A stretch of DNA of 64,000 nucleotides from Notoacmeibacter sp. MSK16QG-6. GTDB lineage: Bacteria > Pseudomonadota > Alphaproteobacteria > Rhizobiales > Rhizobiaceae. Made by a program: the position numbers and the translations under genes. Positions within the stretch are counted from its first letter, which is position 1; every line of letters begins with the position of its first letter. Shown in pieces: positions 23,339 through 32,934 of the stretch. The notes beneath the pieces were generated by a model. It was not told where the DNA came from. It ran no database searches and worked only from the letters and a program-made list of their open reading frames with translations. The DNA is taken from assembly GCF_024158145.1 (NCBI RefSeq), contig NZ_JAMYXM010000007.1, positions 1 to 64,000 of the forward strand. Reading direction: 5' to 3'.

Positions 23339-25969
23339 TTACCCGCTCATCAGTTTCTCCAACCCCTCCACCTGCGGCTTGCCGATACTCTGCAGCTCCG
23401 TGCCGTCGATCAGCGGGCATGGCGCGTCGAGCCGCTCGTAGCCATTGGAAAGATCGAATGTGTTGGCCGCCTTCAGGCCCTGCAGTTCGTCCCACGTGAC
23501 CGGCATGGCGAGCGGCCCGCCCTTGCGCGCCCGAAGCGAATAGGGGCTGGCGGCGGTCGCGCCGCGCTGGTTGCGCAGCCAGTCGACGAAAATGCGCCCG
23601 CCGCGCTTGGCCTTGCGCATATTGGCGGTGAAGCGCTTCGGCTGGCTGTCGCCGAGATAGGCGGCGAGCGTCTGGGCGAACAGCGTCACCGTGTCGTAAT
23701 CGGCGATGCGCCGCAGCCGCGCCGTGACATGGATGCCCTTGCCGCCGGTGACGACGGGCACGGTGGCGATGCCGAGATCGGCGAGGAGATCGCGCAGATC
23801 CGTGGCGGCGCTCTTCACGTCGCCCCAGCCGAGGCCCTCGTCGGGATCGAGATCGAAGATGATGCGGTCCGGCTTGTCGAGCCTGTCGGCCGCCGCGATC
23901 CAGGGGTGGAACTCGATCGTGCCCATCTGCGCGGCGGCGACGAAGCCCTGCGGCGTCTCGACCATCAGATAATCGGCCGTGTCGCCGTCGCTTTCGGTGA
24001 CCTTCACCGCGCCGATGCCGGGCGGAAAGCTGCCTTCGTAATGCTTCTGGAAGAAGCATTCCTTACCGCCCCGCACACCCCCCGGACAGCGAACAAGCGA
24101 GAGCGGCCGCTTGCCCGCCAGCTCAAACAGGCGCTCCCCGGCGGCGTCGGCCCATTCGGCCACGTCGCGCTTGGTCCATTTGGCATCGTCGAAGATGACG
24201 CGCTTGTCGCTGGTGATGGTGATGCCGGCAACCTTGTCGCCGCCGGCTTTCTTCGGTGACGAGGGAGAGGACGCTTTCGCCTTGCCGCCGGCCCGGCCTT
24301 TCGTGGCTCCCATCTCCGTCACCTCATCGATCGACGCCTCGGCGGCGCCGGCCGTTTTCTCGTCCACGACAGCGTCGGCGGGCTTATCCTTGCGGAGGCC
24401 GAGAAAGACGCCATGGCGGATATGACCGTCGGCAGTCAGCTCGGCGAACTTGACCTCGGCAACGAGCTTCGGCGTCACCCAATGCGCGCCCTTGCGGAAT
24501 TCGCGCGGCACCGCCGTAAACGGCATGGTCTTCCGCGAAAGTGGCTTCATCGCCGCTGCAAGCTCATCCATCGACGCCTCGTTGAAACCGGAACCGACAC
24601 GACCGCGATAGACGAGATCGTCGCCATCGAACACGCCGAGCAGGAGGGAGGAAAAGGCTCTCCCCTTCTTGTCGCTCTCGCTCCAGCCGCCGATCACGAA
24701 TTCCTGGCGCTTCTCCGCCTTGATCTTCAGGAAATTGCGGTTGCGGCCGCTCCTATATTTGGCGTCGGCCTTCTTGCTGATAATGCCTTCGCCGCCGGCC
24801 TTCGCAATCGCCTTGAAGACCGCCGGACCGTCGCCGGCAATGTGCTCCGAATAGCCGAGCGCAACGCTTTCAGGCCCATCGGCGATCAGCGCTTCCAGTT
24901 TTTCTTTGCGCTCGGTCAACGGCAGATCGGTCAAATCCTTGCCGTCCAGTTCCAGCAGATCGAAGGCCTGCAGGCGCAGCGGCGCGCCGGCCTCCAGATC
25001 GGCCTGAAGCGCCGAAAAGGCGCTGCCCCTGCCGCCATGCAGCGAGACGATCTCGCCATCGATCATCGCGCTTTTGCAGGAGAGCGCCACGAGCGCATCC
25101 GGCACACCCTTGTAGCGCTCCGTCCAGTCCTTGCCGTTGCGCGTCCAGAGATGCACCTCGCCGCCGCCGATTGCGGCGATGCAGCGATAGCCGTCATATT
25201 TCGTCTCGTGCAGCCAGTCCTCGCCCTCAGGCGCATCGTCGACCAGCGTCGCCAGTTGCGGCTCGCGAAAGGGCGGCAGCTTGCCTGTTTTGCGCTTGGC
25301 CCGCCCTTTGTTCTGCGCCGGAAGCGCCTGCCGCGCCGCCCTGCCCTTCTCCGGCAGGTCCCTGGCTTTCGCGCCGTCGGCGATCTGCTTCAACGTCCGC
25401 CCGGTTTTCACCGAAAGCGTGTTGCGCTCGATCAGCCCCTCGGCGTCCTCATCGACCGCGTGGCCGTCGCGCTCCTTGATCAGCAGCCAGTTCTCGCGCT
25501 TTTCGCTGGGGCGGCCCTTCATCTTCACCAGTGTCCAGCCGCCCACCATGCGCTGGCCGAAGAGCTCGAATTTCAGCTTGCCCTCGGCGAGGCCCTCTTC
25601 GAAATCGGCAAGCGGCGCGAACGCCCCGTGATCCCACAGCATCACCGTGCCGCCGCCATACTGGCCCTTCGGTATCGTGCCTTCGAAATCACCGTAAGAC
25701 AGCGGGTGATCCTCCGTCCGGACCGCAAGGCGCTTTTCGCCGGGATCGAGGCTCGGCCCGCGCGTCACCGCCCAGGAGAGCAGCACGCCGTTCCAGGCGA
25801 GGCGGAAATCATAGTGAAGCCGCGTCGCATCGTGCTTCTGCACCAGAAAATGCAGCGACGGCGGCACATTGGTCTTCGACGAGGATGACGGCTCGGCCGT
25901 CTTCGAAAAGTCGCGCTTCTCGTCGTAAGCCTTCAGCGCCTCAGCGGCCTGCTCACGGCGGCTCGCCAT
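23339..25969 (-). CDS. ligD: ATP-dependent DNA ligase D (NHEJ)
   Basis: The 876-residue multifunctional end-joining enzyme has the order phosphoesterase (about 35-190, LHYDFRLAWNGVLLSWAVTR), ligase (about 230-520, nucleotidyl lysine in ETKYDGYR), and polymerase/primase (about 590-876, IIFDLDPDEGLGW supplying the metal aspartates). Low-complexity lysine/serine linkers separate the domains. It starts 3 bases after ku and is surely co-transcribed with it. Its 3' end has a diverged duplicate at 18203-18365 on the far side of the toxin island. Confidence 0.95.
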   Translation of the reverse strand: MASRREQAAEALKAYDEKRDFSKTAEPSSSSKTNVPPSLHFLVQKHDATRLHYDFRLAWNGVLLSWAVTRGPSLDPGEKRLAVRTEDHPLSYGDFEGTIPKGQYGGGTVMLWDHGAFAPLADFEEGLAEGKLKFELFGQRMVGGWTLVKMKGRPSEKRENWLLIKERDGHAVDEDAEGLIERNTLSVKTGRTLKQIADGAKARDLPEKGRAARQALPAQNKGRAKRKTGKLPPFREPQLATLVDDAPEGEDWLHETKYDGYRCIAAIGGGEVHLWTRNGKDWTERYKGVPDALVALSCKSAMIDGEIVSLHGGRGSAFSALQADLEAGAPLRLQAFDLLELDGKDLTDLPLTERKEKLEALIADGPESVALGYSEHIAGDGPAVFKAIAKAGGEGIISKKADAKYRSGRNRNFLKIKAEKRQEFVIGGWSESDKKGRAFSSLLLGVFDGDDLVYRGRVGSGFNEASMDELAAAMKPLSRKTMPFTAVPREFRKGAHWVTPKLVAEVKFAELTADGHIRHGVFLGLRKDKPADAVVDEKTAGAAEASIDEVTEMGATKGRAGGKAKASSPSSPKKAGGDKVAGITITSDKRVIFDDAKWTKRDVAEWADAAGERLFELAGKRPLSLVRCPGGVRGGKECFFQKHYEGSFPPGIGAVKVTESDGDTADYLMVETPQGFVAAAQMGTIEFHPWIAAADRLDKPDRIIFDLDPDEGLGWGDVKSAATDLRDLLADLGIATVPVVTGGKGIHVTARLRRIADYDTVTLFAQTLAAYLGDSQPKRFTANMRKAKRGGRIFVDWLRNQRGATAASPYSLRARKGGPLAMPVTWDELQGLKAANTFDLSNGYERLDAPCPLIDGTELQSIGKPQVEGLEKLMSG

Positions 25970-25972
25970 CGC

Positions 25973-26854
25973 TTATGATGCCTTCTTCCGGCTACGCGAG
26001 GAAGACGGCTTCGATTTGCTGGAACTTCCGGAGGACTTCTTGGACTTCGTGTCGTCCGCCTTGTCGAGGCTAGCCTTCAGGGCGGCCATCAGATCGACGA
26101 CATTGTCGCCACCCTTCCCACTGGAAGTGGTTTCGCCATCCTTCACCGGCACGCGCGCGCCCTTCTTGTCCGACACCTTCGCTTCGACCAATTCCCGCAG
26201 CGCATCGGCATAATTGTCGGTGAAGGAGGACGCGTCGAAAGGCGCGGTCTTGCGGTCGATCAGCGTGGTGGCGACATCAAGCAGATCGTCGTCTATCTTT
26301 TCATCCTTGATTTCCGAGAAGATCGGCTCGGCATTCCGGATCTCCTCGGCATAGTGCAGCGTCTCCAGAAGCAGCCCGTCACCGCAGGGCTTGATCGCGA
26401 CAAGATATTCCTTGCCGCGCATGGAAAGCTGGCCGAGGCCGACTTTTTCGCTCTGGCGCAGCGCATCGCGCACGACGCGATAGGCATCCTGCGCCAGTTC
26501 ATCGGTCGGCGTGACGTAATAAGGCTTGTCGAAATAGAGCGGCGGGATTTCGCAGGAGCCGACGAACTGTACGAGTTCCAAGGTCTTCTTGGTCTCCAGC
26601 TTGATCGCATCGACCTCGTCCGGGTCGATCAGCACATATTCGCCATCGTCCGTTTCATATCCCTTGACGATGTCCGCCGTGTCGATCGGCCCGATCCCGG
26701 CCACCGTCTTCTGATAGGAAACCGGCTTGCCAGACGGCTCGTGAATTTGCCGGAAGCTGATTTTTGAGGCCGTCTTCGTGGCGGTGTATAGCTCGATGGG
26801 GATCGAGACCAGCGACAGGCGAAGCTGACCTTTCCAGACAGGGCGAGGTGCCAT
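25973..26854 (-). CDS. ku: Ku protein (NHEJ DNA-end binding)
   Basis: The 293-residue bacterial Ku begins MAPRPVWKGQLRLSLVSIPI and contains the core ring fold with VDAIKLETKKTLELVQFVGS and LPYY-like YFDKPYYVTPTD. Its lysine/serine-rich C-terminal tail (about 260-293) is typical of DNA-binding tails in bacterial Ku. It binds double-strand ends and recruits LigD, encoded 3 bases downstream. Confidence 0.95.
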   Translation of the reverse strand: MAPRPVWKGQLRLSLVSIPIELYTATKTASKISFRQIHEPSGKPVSYQKTVAGIGPIDTADIVKGYETDDGEYVLIDPDEVDAIKLETKKTLELVQFVGSCEIPPLYFDKPYYVTPTDELAQDAYRVVRDALRQSEKVGLGQLSMRGKEYLVAIKPCGDGLLLETLHYAEEIRNAEPIFSEIKDEKIDDDLLDVATTLIDRKTAPFDASSFTDNYADALRELVEAKVSDKKGARVPVKDGETTSSGKGGDNVVDLMAALKASLDKADDTKSKKSSGSSSKSKPSSSRSRKKAS

Positions 26855-26977
26855 GAACGCTTCTCCGACAATGAACGCGATGCAACCGGCCGCGAATGCG
26901 GCTTTAATGCGAATCCAATTCCAGTCGGCCCGATTCGTTCCCTGAAGCGCCCAGTACTGCCAGCAGACGGCTCGCTC

Positions 26978-28249
26978 TCAGGCTTGCAGTCTCGCCGGCA
27001 GCTTTAGGAACCCGCGAAACCGCAGACGCCGGCTTCGGACCGCGCCACCGCTGAGACTGTAGGCTGGAAATCGGTCGAGAAAGCGCGCAATCGCGGTCTG
27101 CCCTTCCATCCGGGCAACGCTCATGCCGATACATTGATGCGGCCCGGAAGCGAAGGCCAGATGCCGGTTCGGCCGTCGTCCAATGTCGAACCGGTCGGGC
27201 TCGTCAAAGATCGTCGGATCGCGATTGGCTGCGCCGATGCACAGCGTAAGGAAGGTGCCGGCTGGCATCTCAACCCCGTCGAATGTGACCGGTACAGTCG
27301 TCATCCGGTTGCCAAGCTGGTTCGACGACTCATAACGCAGCATTTCTTCGACTGCCGTGCGGATCAGGGACGGGTCGTCGAGCAGACGCTGGCGCTGGTC
27401 GGCGAAGCGGTCGAGCAGTTCCAATCCGTTGCCGATCAAATTGGTGGTGGTCTCATGGCCCGCATTGAGGATGAAGATGCAGTTCTGCAATAGTTCTTTT
27501 TCAGACAGCTTTTCGCCGCTCTTCTCGCCCTGTATCAGCCGGGTCAGCATGTCCTTTTCGGGATCGCCCGGCTGCTCGCGCCGCCGCGCCACCAGTGTTT
27601 CAAGATAGGCGAGAAATTCCGTCACGGCCCGGTTGCCGCGACGCTCTTCCTCCTCGCTCAGAACTGGCTCCAGCGCGCCGAGAATGGAGAGCGACCAGTC
27701 GCGCAAGGGTCCGCGCTCATCATGCGGCACGGCAAGCAGATTGCCGATCACTTCGACCGGAATGGCGGAAGCGAAGTCCTCGATTAGATCGACGGTCTCA
27801 CCGCACCCGGCTTTAGACTCAAGATCGTCCAGCAGCCGGCCGACCAGTGCCTCGACATCGCTTTCCAGCGCTGAGACCGCGCGTGGATTAAGCGCGCCGG
27901 CAAGGATCGAGCGGACACGGGTATGCAGCGGCGGATCGTTAAAGACAAGACTTGTCGTGTGATGCTGGAAAAGCGGCGCATCACCGTATTTCTCGCCGAA
28001 CTCGACCGTCTTATCGGAGGAATAGAGAGTGGTGTCCTTGTAAACGCTCGTGAGGTCCGCATGGCGGCTGAGCAGGTAGCTATTCTCGCCCAGCTTCCTG
28101 ACCGGCGCATGGGCGAGCAACGCCCTATAGGTCGGATAGGGATCGTCGACGAACCCGGCAGGCGGTTCGGCAAGGCTGAAATTACGTGCTAGCCCAGCAT
28201 CGCCGGCGGCGCCGGATTCCACGGAGGTTACAACCTCTCGTTCCATCAT
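26978..28249 (-). CDS. Cytochrome P450
   Basis: The 423-residue soluble bacterial P450 has the I-helix oxygen-binding AGHETTTN, the E-x-x-R pair in EEMLRY, and the heme-cysteine loop FASGPHQCIGMSVARME. The ATG at 28249 after GAGGAAAAT is preferred over an upstream frame start at 28348. It lies 50 bases after a PaaA-like gene at the end of the paa operon and could take electrons from PaaE or another reductase. Its substrate is unknown; placement suggests an aromatic or CoA-linked compound. Confidence 0.92.
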   Translation of the reverse strand: MMEREVVTSVESGAAGDAGLARNFSLAEPPAGFVDDPYPTYRALLAHAPVRKLGENSYLLSRHADLTSVYKDTTLYSSDKTVEFGEKYGDAPLFQHHTTSLVFNDPPLHTRVRSILAGALNPRAVSALESDVEALVGRLLDDLESKAGCGETVDLIEDFASAIPVEVIGNLLAVPHDERGPLRDWSLSILGALEPVLSEEEERRGNRAVTEFLAYLETLVARRREQPGDPEKDMLTRLIQGEKSGEKLSEKELLQNCIFILNAGHETTTNLIGNGLELLDRFADQRQRLLDDPSLIRTAVEEMLRYESSNQLGNRMTTVPVTFDGVEMPAGTFLTLCIGAANRDPTIFDEPDRFDIGRRPNRHLAFASGPHQCIGMSVARMEGQTAIARFLDRFPAYSLSGGAVRSRRLRFRGFLKLPARLQA

Positions 28250-28299
28250 ATTTTCCTCACCATATACCGGTCTCCCGTCCGGCAGTAAGCAGAGAGCCT

Positions 28300-29055
28300 C
28301 TATGCGAGGCCAAGCTCCTGCAATTGCCGATTGGCCACCGCCTGCCATTCATGAAGTAGTTCGTCGTTTGGACGCGAACGCAAGCCCATTGCACGCAACC
28401 GCTCGAACCCCTGCGACTGCGCTTCGCCGAACGTATCGGCCACGCGCGGCCGCCAGTAGGCAACCGAGACACACGCCTCCTCACGACCTGTCTCATCGGC
28501 AACCACCTTGCCCAGCTCCTCGATGCCGAGCTCCGTATGGCGCTTTTCGCGGGGCCGGATGTCGCGGATGGTCTCGGCCAGCGGCGCGTAAGAAACCTTG
28601 GCCATCTCAGCCAGATGAATGTCGGTCGCCAGGCCCATGAGAACGTTCATCGCGACGGCGTCAATCCAGCCTTGCAATGGCAGATGAAAAACGGCCAACC
28701 GCATGTCCGCGCCCTGTCGGCGCGCAGCGACTTTGGCGTCGCGGTCGAGTCGCGCAGCCCAGTCATGGGCGCTGTTATAGCGCGCCTTGTCGGTGCCGAA
28801 CTCGGCCATCAGGTCGAGCACCCGCTCGGCGTGATCGGTTTTCTCCAGAACGATCCGGCTGGCGGCGATCCGCTCCTTGATGCCGGGCGCCATGTTGATG
28901 GCGTCGGCAAAACCTGCGGAGCCAGCCAGTTCGCTGTCGACGAAGGACGACATCAGCCGCAGCAACTCACCACGATAGCGGGGCGGCACATTGTCGGGCG
29001 ATGTCAGCACCCCACCCTGCGCCAGATAGTCGTCGATGTTTGCCATACTGCTCAT
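28300..29055 (-). CDS. PaaA/PaaC-like diiron-fold protein (second copy)
   Basis: The 251-residue protein belongs to the phenylacetic-acid-catabolic (ferritin-like) family but is shorter than PaaA (334). The second E-x-x-H motif appears in REKRHTELG. At the first, the sequence reads LEKTDHAER, with E and H one residue too far apart, so a full diiron site is doubtful. The ATG at 29055 after GAGGGG is preferred to a GTG at 29070 that overlaps paaE. It sits between paaE and the P450 and may be a partner or scaffold for one of them. Confidence 0.8.
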   Translation of the reverse strand: MSSMANIDDYLAQGGVLTSPDNVPPRYRGELLRLMSSFVDSELAGSAGFADAINMAPGIKERIAASRIVLEKTDHAERVLDLMAEFGTDKARYNSAHDWAARLDRDAKVAARRQGADMRLAVFHLPLQGWIDAVAMNVLMGLATDIHLAEMAKVSYAPLAETIRDIRPREKRHTELGIEELGKVVADETGREEACVSVAYWRPRVADTFGEAQSQGFERLRAMGLRSRPNDELLHEWQAVANRQLQELGLA

Positions 29056-29066
29056 CGGTCGACCCC

Positions 29067-30140
29067 TCACTCATCATAGGAAAGAACGACTTTGTCGCTC
29101 ATGGGGTAACACTGGCAGGAGAGCACGTATCCGGCGCGCACTTCATAATCCTCCAAAGCGTGGTTTGTCTCCATGTCGACATCGCCTTCCAACACCTTGG
29201 CCCGGCAGGTCGAACACACACCGGCTTTGCAGGAATACGGCGCGTCAATATCGTGTTGGAGCGCGGCATCGAGAAGGCTGACATCCCTTCTCATGGCGAA
29301 GGACCGCGTCGTTCCGTCCAGCGTGATCGTCGCTTCCGTGTCTCCTTCGCTCTGCGCCTGCTGGCTCGATACTGCCCGCTTCGCGGCACGGCCAGGCTGG
29401 CTGGAGGCGAACAGTTCGAATTTGATCTGGCTATCGTCCAGACCGTGATCGCGCAAAGCGCCCGCAATAGTCAGCATCAACGCTTCGGGCCCGCAGATGA
29501 AAGCGGTGTCGATCGCCCCCGGATCGATCCAAAGCTCAAAGAGTTTATCCAGCTTTTCGCGGTCGATCCGCCCGCCGAACACTTCGCTATCCTCCGCTTC
29601 GGATTTCAGAATGTGAAGGATCGACAGACGTCCGAGATGCAGGTTCTTCAAATCCTCCAATTCTTCGCGGAACATGATCGAATTGACCTGCCGATTGGCG
29701 TAGACCAGCGTGAAACGCGACTGCGGCTCGCGCTTCAGGATCGTGCGGATGATGGAGAGGACCGGTGTGATACCGGAGCCAGCAGCGAAACCGACATAAT
29801 GGCGCGTATTGTCCGCATCGATCGGCGCATTGAAACGACCCTGTGGGGGCATAGCATCCAGCGTATCGCCGACCTTAAGTTCTTCATTGGCGAAAGTGGA
29901 GAAGGCGCCGCCATCCACCCGTTTGATCCCGACACGAAGAACCGGATCGTCGCAGCCGGCGCAGATCGAATAGGAACGACGTAGCTCATCCTCACCGAAC
30001 ATGCGGCGGAAGGTCAGGTACTGGCCCTGCGTGAAACAGAAATGGCCGCGATCCTCATCGCGCGGCTGAAGCGAAACGATCACGGAATCGCGCGTGTCGC
30101 GCTCTACCCCTGTCACCATCAGTGGCATGAATCGGCTCAT
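29067..30140 (-). CDS. paaE: Phenylacetyl-CoA epoxidase reductase subunit PaaE
   Basis: The 357-residue NAD(P)H-dependent reductase has an FAD domain (RRSYSICAGCDDPVLRVGIK), an NAD domain (GFAAGSGITPVLSIIRTILK) and a C-terminal plant-type 2Fe-2S ferredoxin domain with CKAGVCSTCRAKV plus the distal cysteine in LSCQCYP. It passes electrons to the PaaABC monooxygenase core. It is fifth in the paaABCDE run, 10 bases after paaD. Confidence 0.93.
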   Translation of the reverse strand: MSRFMPLMVTGVERDTRDSVIVSLQPRDEDRGHFCFTQGQYLTFRRMFGEDELRRSYSICAGCDDPVLRVGIKRVDGGAFSTFANEELKVGDTLDAMPPQGRFNAPIDADNTRHYVGFAAGSGITPVLSIIRTILKREPQSRFTLVYANRQVNSIMFREELEDLKNLHLGRLSILHILKSEAEDSEVFGGRIDREKLDKLFELWIDPGAIDTAFICGPEALMLTIAGALRDHGLDDSQIKFELFASSQPGRAAKRAVSSQQAQSEGDTEATITLDGTTRSFAMRRDVSLLDAALQHDIDAPYSCKAGVCSTCRAKVLEGDVDMETNHALEDYEVRAGYVLSCQCYPMSDKVVLSYDE

Positions 30141-30150
30141 CGCGTCTCAC

Positions 30151-30675
30151 TCAGATGCATTTGAAATAATCGAACGGTTCGAGGCAGCTCTTGCAGCGAT
30201 AAGCGGCCTTGCAAGGCGTCGAACCGAACTGGCTGACCTTCTCGGTCTCGGTGGAGCCGCAGCGCGGGCAGGCGATGCTCAAAGCCGCACCGCCAAAGTA
30301 ACGCGCTGCTCGAACTGCGCCGCCAGACTGCGCGCCGCTTTTGTCAGGTGGAGCAATGCCATAGGTCCGCAGCTTCTCGCGCGCTTCATCGCCGATCCAG
30401 TCCGTACTCCATGGCGGCGATATTCGCCGCTCGATGCGAACTTTCTCGAGACCCCGCCGGGCAAGCGCGGTTTCGATATCGAGTTCGATAATCGACGTCG
30501 CCGGACAACCCGAATAGGTCGGCGTGACGGCAACGACCAGCGTTTCGCCGTCGAAATACACGTCCCGAACGATGCCGAGATCCGTCACAGAAATCACCGG
30601 AATTTCTGGATCGGGCACTTCCGACAGCCAGGCCCAGACGTCTTCGATGCATGGAAGCGTGGTGGTCGTCATCAC
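30151..30675 (-). CDS. paaD: Phenylacetyl-CoA epoxidase accessory protein PaaD
   Basis: The 174-residue protein has an N-terminal MIP18/DUF59 domain (VPDPEIPVISVTDLGIVRDV then TPTYSGCPAT) and a C-terminal zinc-ribbon-like CPRCGST...CKSCLEPFDYFKC. PaaD is thought to help assemble iron-sulfur clusters of the epoxidase reductase. It overlaps the paaC stop by 4 bases. Confidence 0.93.
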   Translation of the reverse strand: MMTTTTLPCIEDVWAWLSEVPDPEIPVISVTDLGIVRDVYFDGETLVVAVTPTYSGCPATSIIELDIETALARRGLEKVRIERRISPPWSTDWIGDEAREKLRTYGIAPPDKSGAQSGGAVRAARYFGGAALSIACPRCGSTETEKVSQFGSTPCKAAYRCKSCLEPFDYFKCI

Positions 30676-31529
30676 CAGCTCGCGTCGGGATAAGCCCGCT
30701 GGAGGAACTGCATCTCCGCCAGAAGATGGCCGAGATGCTCGGTATGGCGCTGGCCGTTCTTGCCGCCGCTACGGGCGTAGTCATTATCGGGACGAACCAG
30801 CGTGGCCTCAGCAAAAACTTCGTCAACCAGCCTGTCCCATGCTGGCTTGAGCTCAGACGAGCGCGCCGCGATACCGACCTCAGCGACCGCCTCGTCCACC
30901 CCATCGTCGGTGAACATCTCATTGGCGTAAGTCCAATGCGAATCGAGCGCCTTCTGCATTCGCCGATGGCTTTCATCGGTGCCATCGCCAAGCCGGATCA
31001 CGAGATCGGCCGACCGGTCGACATGGTAGCTCACCTCTTTGAAGGCCTTGGCTGCGATCTCAGCCACGCGTTCGCTCGACGATTCGCTTAGCCCGCGCAG
31101 CCGCTCGATATGCCAGGCATCGAACAGGAACTGGCGCATCAGCGTCGAGCCGATATCGCCATTCTGTTTTTCCACGAGAAGAACATTGCGGAAATGGGCA
31201 ACGTCGCGCCGAAAGGCCAGCCGGTCGGCATCCCGGCCCTCACACTCGACTTCGCCGGCGAGACCGAGCCACATCTGCGTGTGACCGATCAGATCGAGTG
31301 CGACGTTGGCAAGCGCGATGTCCTCTTCGAGAACTGGCGCATGCCCGCACCATTCGGAAAGGCGATGGCCGAGGATAAGCGTGCTGTCGCCCATCCGGCA
31401 CAGCCATTCGAAGAGAGCGGGCTTCAATTCCTCGTTGTGAATGTGGCGGTCGCGCGGGGCCTGATGTTCGGCCGCGCGGCGAGCCATGCCGACGACATCG
31501 GTGCTATTCATGTCCGGTAGCGACGGCAT
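30672..31529 (-). CDS. paaC: Phenylacetyl-CoA epoxidase structural subunit PaaC
   Basis: The 285-residue ferritin-like protein of the PaaC type includes LILGHRLSEWCGHAPVLEED and YHVDRSADLVIRLGDGTDES. PaaC forms the structural partner of PaaA in the core complex. The start ATG shares a base with the paaB stop (TAATG), which favours it over the ATG at 31511. Confidence 0.92.
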   Translation of the reverse strand: MPSLPDMNSTDVVGMARRAAEHQAPRDRHIHNEELKPALFEWLCRMGDSTLILGHRLSEWCGHAPVLEEDIALANVALDLIGHTQMWLGLAGEVECEGRDADRLAFRRDVAHFRNVLLVEKQNGDIGSTLMRQFLFDAWHIERLRGLSESSSERVAEIAAKAFKEVSYHVDRSADLVIRLGDGTDESHRRMQKALDSHWTYANEMFTDDGVDEAVAEVGIAARSSELKPAWDRLVDEVFAEATLVRPDNDYARSGGKNGQRHTEHLGHLLAEMQFLQRAYPDASW

Positions 31530-31813
31530 TACATATGCCCCACTTCATCGGGGATGTCGTAGAATGTCGGGTGCCGATATGTCTTGCTCTCGGCGGGATC
31601 GAAAAGAGGCCCCTTCTCGCTCGGCGCCGAAGCGGTAATGTCGACGGATTTCACCACCCAGATCGAAACGCCTTCCTTGCGGCGTGTGTAGACGTCGCGC
31701 GCATTGTTGATCGCCATTTCGGCATCGGGTGCGTGAAGACTGCCGACATGACGGTGATTCAGACCGTGTTGTCCGCGAATGAAAACCTCCCAGAGCGGCC
31801 ATTCTTTGCTCAT
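31529..31813 (-). CDS. paaB: Phenylacetyl-CoA epoxidase subunit PaaB
   Basis: The 94-residue protein starts MSKEWPLWEVFIRGQHGLNH and includes HVGSLHAPDAEMAINNARDV and YTRRKEGVSIWVV, the PaaB signature. It bridges PaaAC heterodimers. The ATG at 31813 was chosen because the upstream in-frame extension is unlike PaaB and overlaps paaA. Confidence 0.94.
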   Translation of the reverse strand: MSKEWPLWEVFIRGQHGLNHRHVGSLHAPDAEMAINNARDVYTRRKEGVSIWVVKSVDITASAPSEKGPLFDPAESKTYRHPTFYDIPDEVGHM

Positions 31814-31841
31814 GGCTCTTCTCCCCAATGATCCGTGTCGA

Positions 31842-32846
31842 TTATTCGGCGGCCTGCAACGCGCCTTCGGCCCGGCGTCGCGCCTGCTTTTCGGCATGGG
31901 CGGTCAGCGCGTCGCGGAACCAAGCCCCATCGTCCCAGGCTTTGCGGCGCGCTTCGATCCGCTCTTCATTACAGGGACCGTTGCCTTTGATGACCTCGAA
32001 GAACTCGGCCCAGTCCGGTTCGGAGAAATCATAGCCGCCCTTTTCCTCATTCCAGGCCAGCTTATCGTCCGGAACGGTCAGGCCAAGGAACTCGGCCTGC
32101 GGCACCGTCTGATCGACGAACTTCTGGCGAAGCTCGTCATTCGTGTTGATCTTGATGCGCCATTTCATCGACTGGTCGGAGTGCACCGATTCCTTGTCGG
32201 AGGGGCCGAACATCATCAGCGACGGATACCAGAAGCGGTTCAACGCATCCTGCGCCATATCCTTTTGTTCTTTCGTGCCGTTCGCCATCTTGCGCATGAT
32301 GTCGAAGCCCTGCCGCTGGTGGAAACTCTCTTCCTTGCAGATGCGGATCATCGCGCGCGAATAAGGTCCATAGGAGGTCCGCTGCAGCGGCACCTGGTTC
32401 ATGATCGCCGCGCCATCGACCAGCCAGCCGACCGCGCCGATATCGGCCCAGCTCAGCGTGGGATAGTTGAAGATGGACGAATACTTCATCTTACCCGAAA
32501 GAAGCTGTTCTGTCAGATCGTCGCGCGTGACGCCAAGGGTCTCCGCAGCGGAATAGAGATAGAGCCCGTGGCCGGCCTCATCCTGTACCTTTGCCAGCAG
32601 AATTTGCTTGCGCTCCAGCGTAGGGGCACGGGTAATCCAGTTGCCCTCCGGCAACTGGCCGACGATTTCCGAATGGGCGTGCTGGCCCATCATACGGATC
32701 AGCGTCTTACGATAATGCTCCGGCATCCAGTCCTTCGGCTCGACCCGTTCGCCGCGATCGATCCGCGCCTGAAAAGCCGCTTCCAGCTCCTCGGTTCCCG
32801 CTTCGATACCGTCGCGTTCCTTCGCGCCAAGTTCCTGGCCGTACAT
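31842..32846 (-). CDS. paaA: Phenylacetyl-CoA epoxidase catalytic subunit PaaA
   Basis: The 334-residue diiron oxygenase converts phenylacetyl-CoA to its ring 1,2-epoxide. Iron ligands are visible in [14 protein letters not shown] and [14 protein letters not shown] (both E-x-x-H), and [20 protein letters not shown] is strongly conserved. It begins the paaABCDE series. The promoter region at 32847-32990 holds an inverted repeat likely bound by PaaX. Confidence 0.95.
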   Translation of the reverse strand: MYGQELGAKERDGIEAGTEELEAAFQARIDRGERVEPKDWMPEHYRKTLIRMMGQHAHSEIVGQLPEGNWITRAPTLERKQILLAKVQDEAGHGLYLYSAAETLGVTRDDLTEQLLSGKMKYSSIFNYPTLSWADIGAVGWLVDGAAIMNQVPLQRTSYGPYSRAMIRICKEESFHQRQGFDIMRKMANGTKEQKDMAQDALNRFWYPSLMMFGPSDKESVHSDQSMKWRIKINTNDELRQKFVDQTVPQAEFLGLTVPDDKLAWNEEKGGYDFSEPDWAEFFEVIKGNGPCNEERIEARRKAWDDGAWFRDALTAHAEKQARRRAEGALQAAE

Positions 32847-32934
32847 GGAAATCCTCCATAGTGATGACAGATTGCCCTATTTCGTGGGGCATTTGTTCGG
32901 CGACATCTCCTCCGTCAGATACGCTCATAGCACT

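Noticed and set aside
23292-24059. 255-codon open frame on the - strand within the ligD 3' region
   Set aside because: Alternative frame of ligD with arginine-rich, unnatural composition.
24413-25888. 491-codon open frame on the + strand
   Set aside because: Antisense to ligD; typical long antisense frame in GC-rich DNA with low stop density.
31779-32861. 360-codon open frame on the + strand
   Set aside because: Antisense to paaA and paaB; no support.
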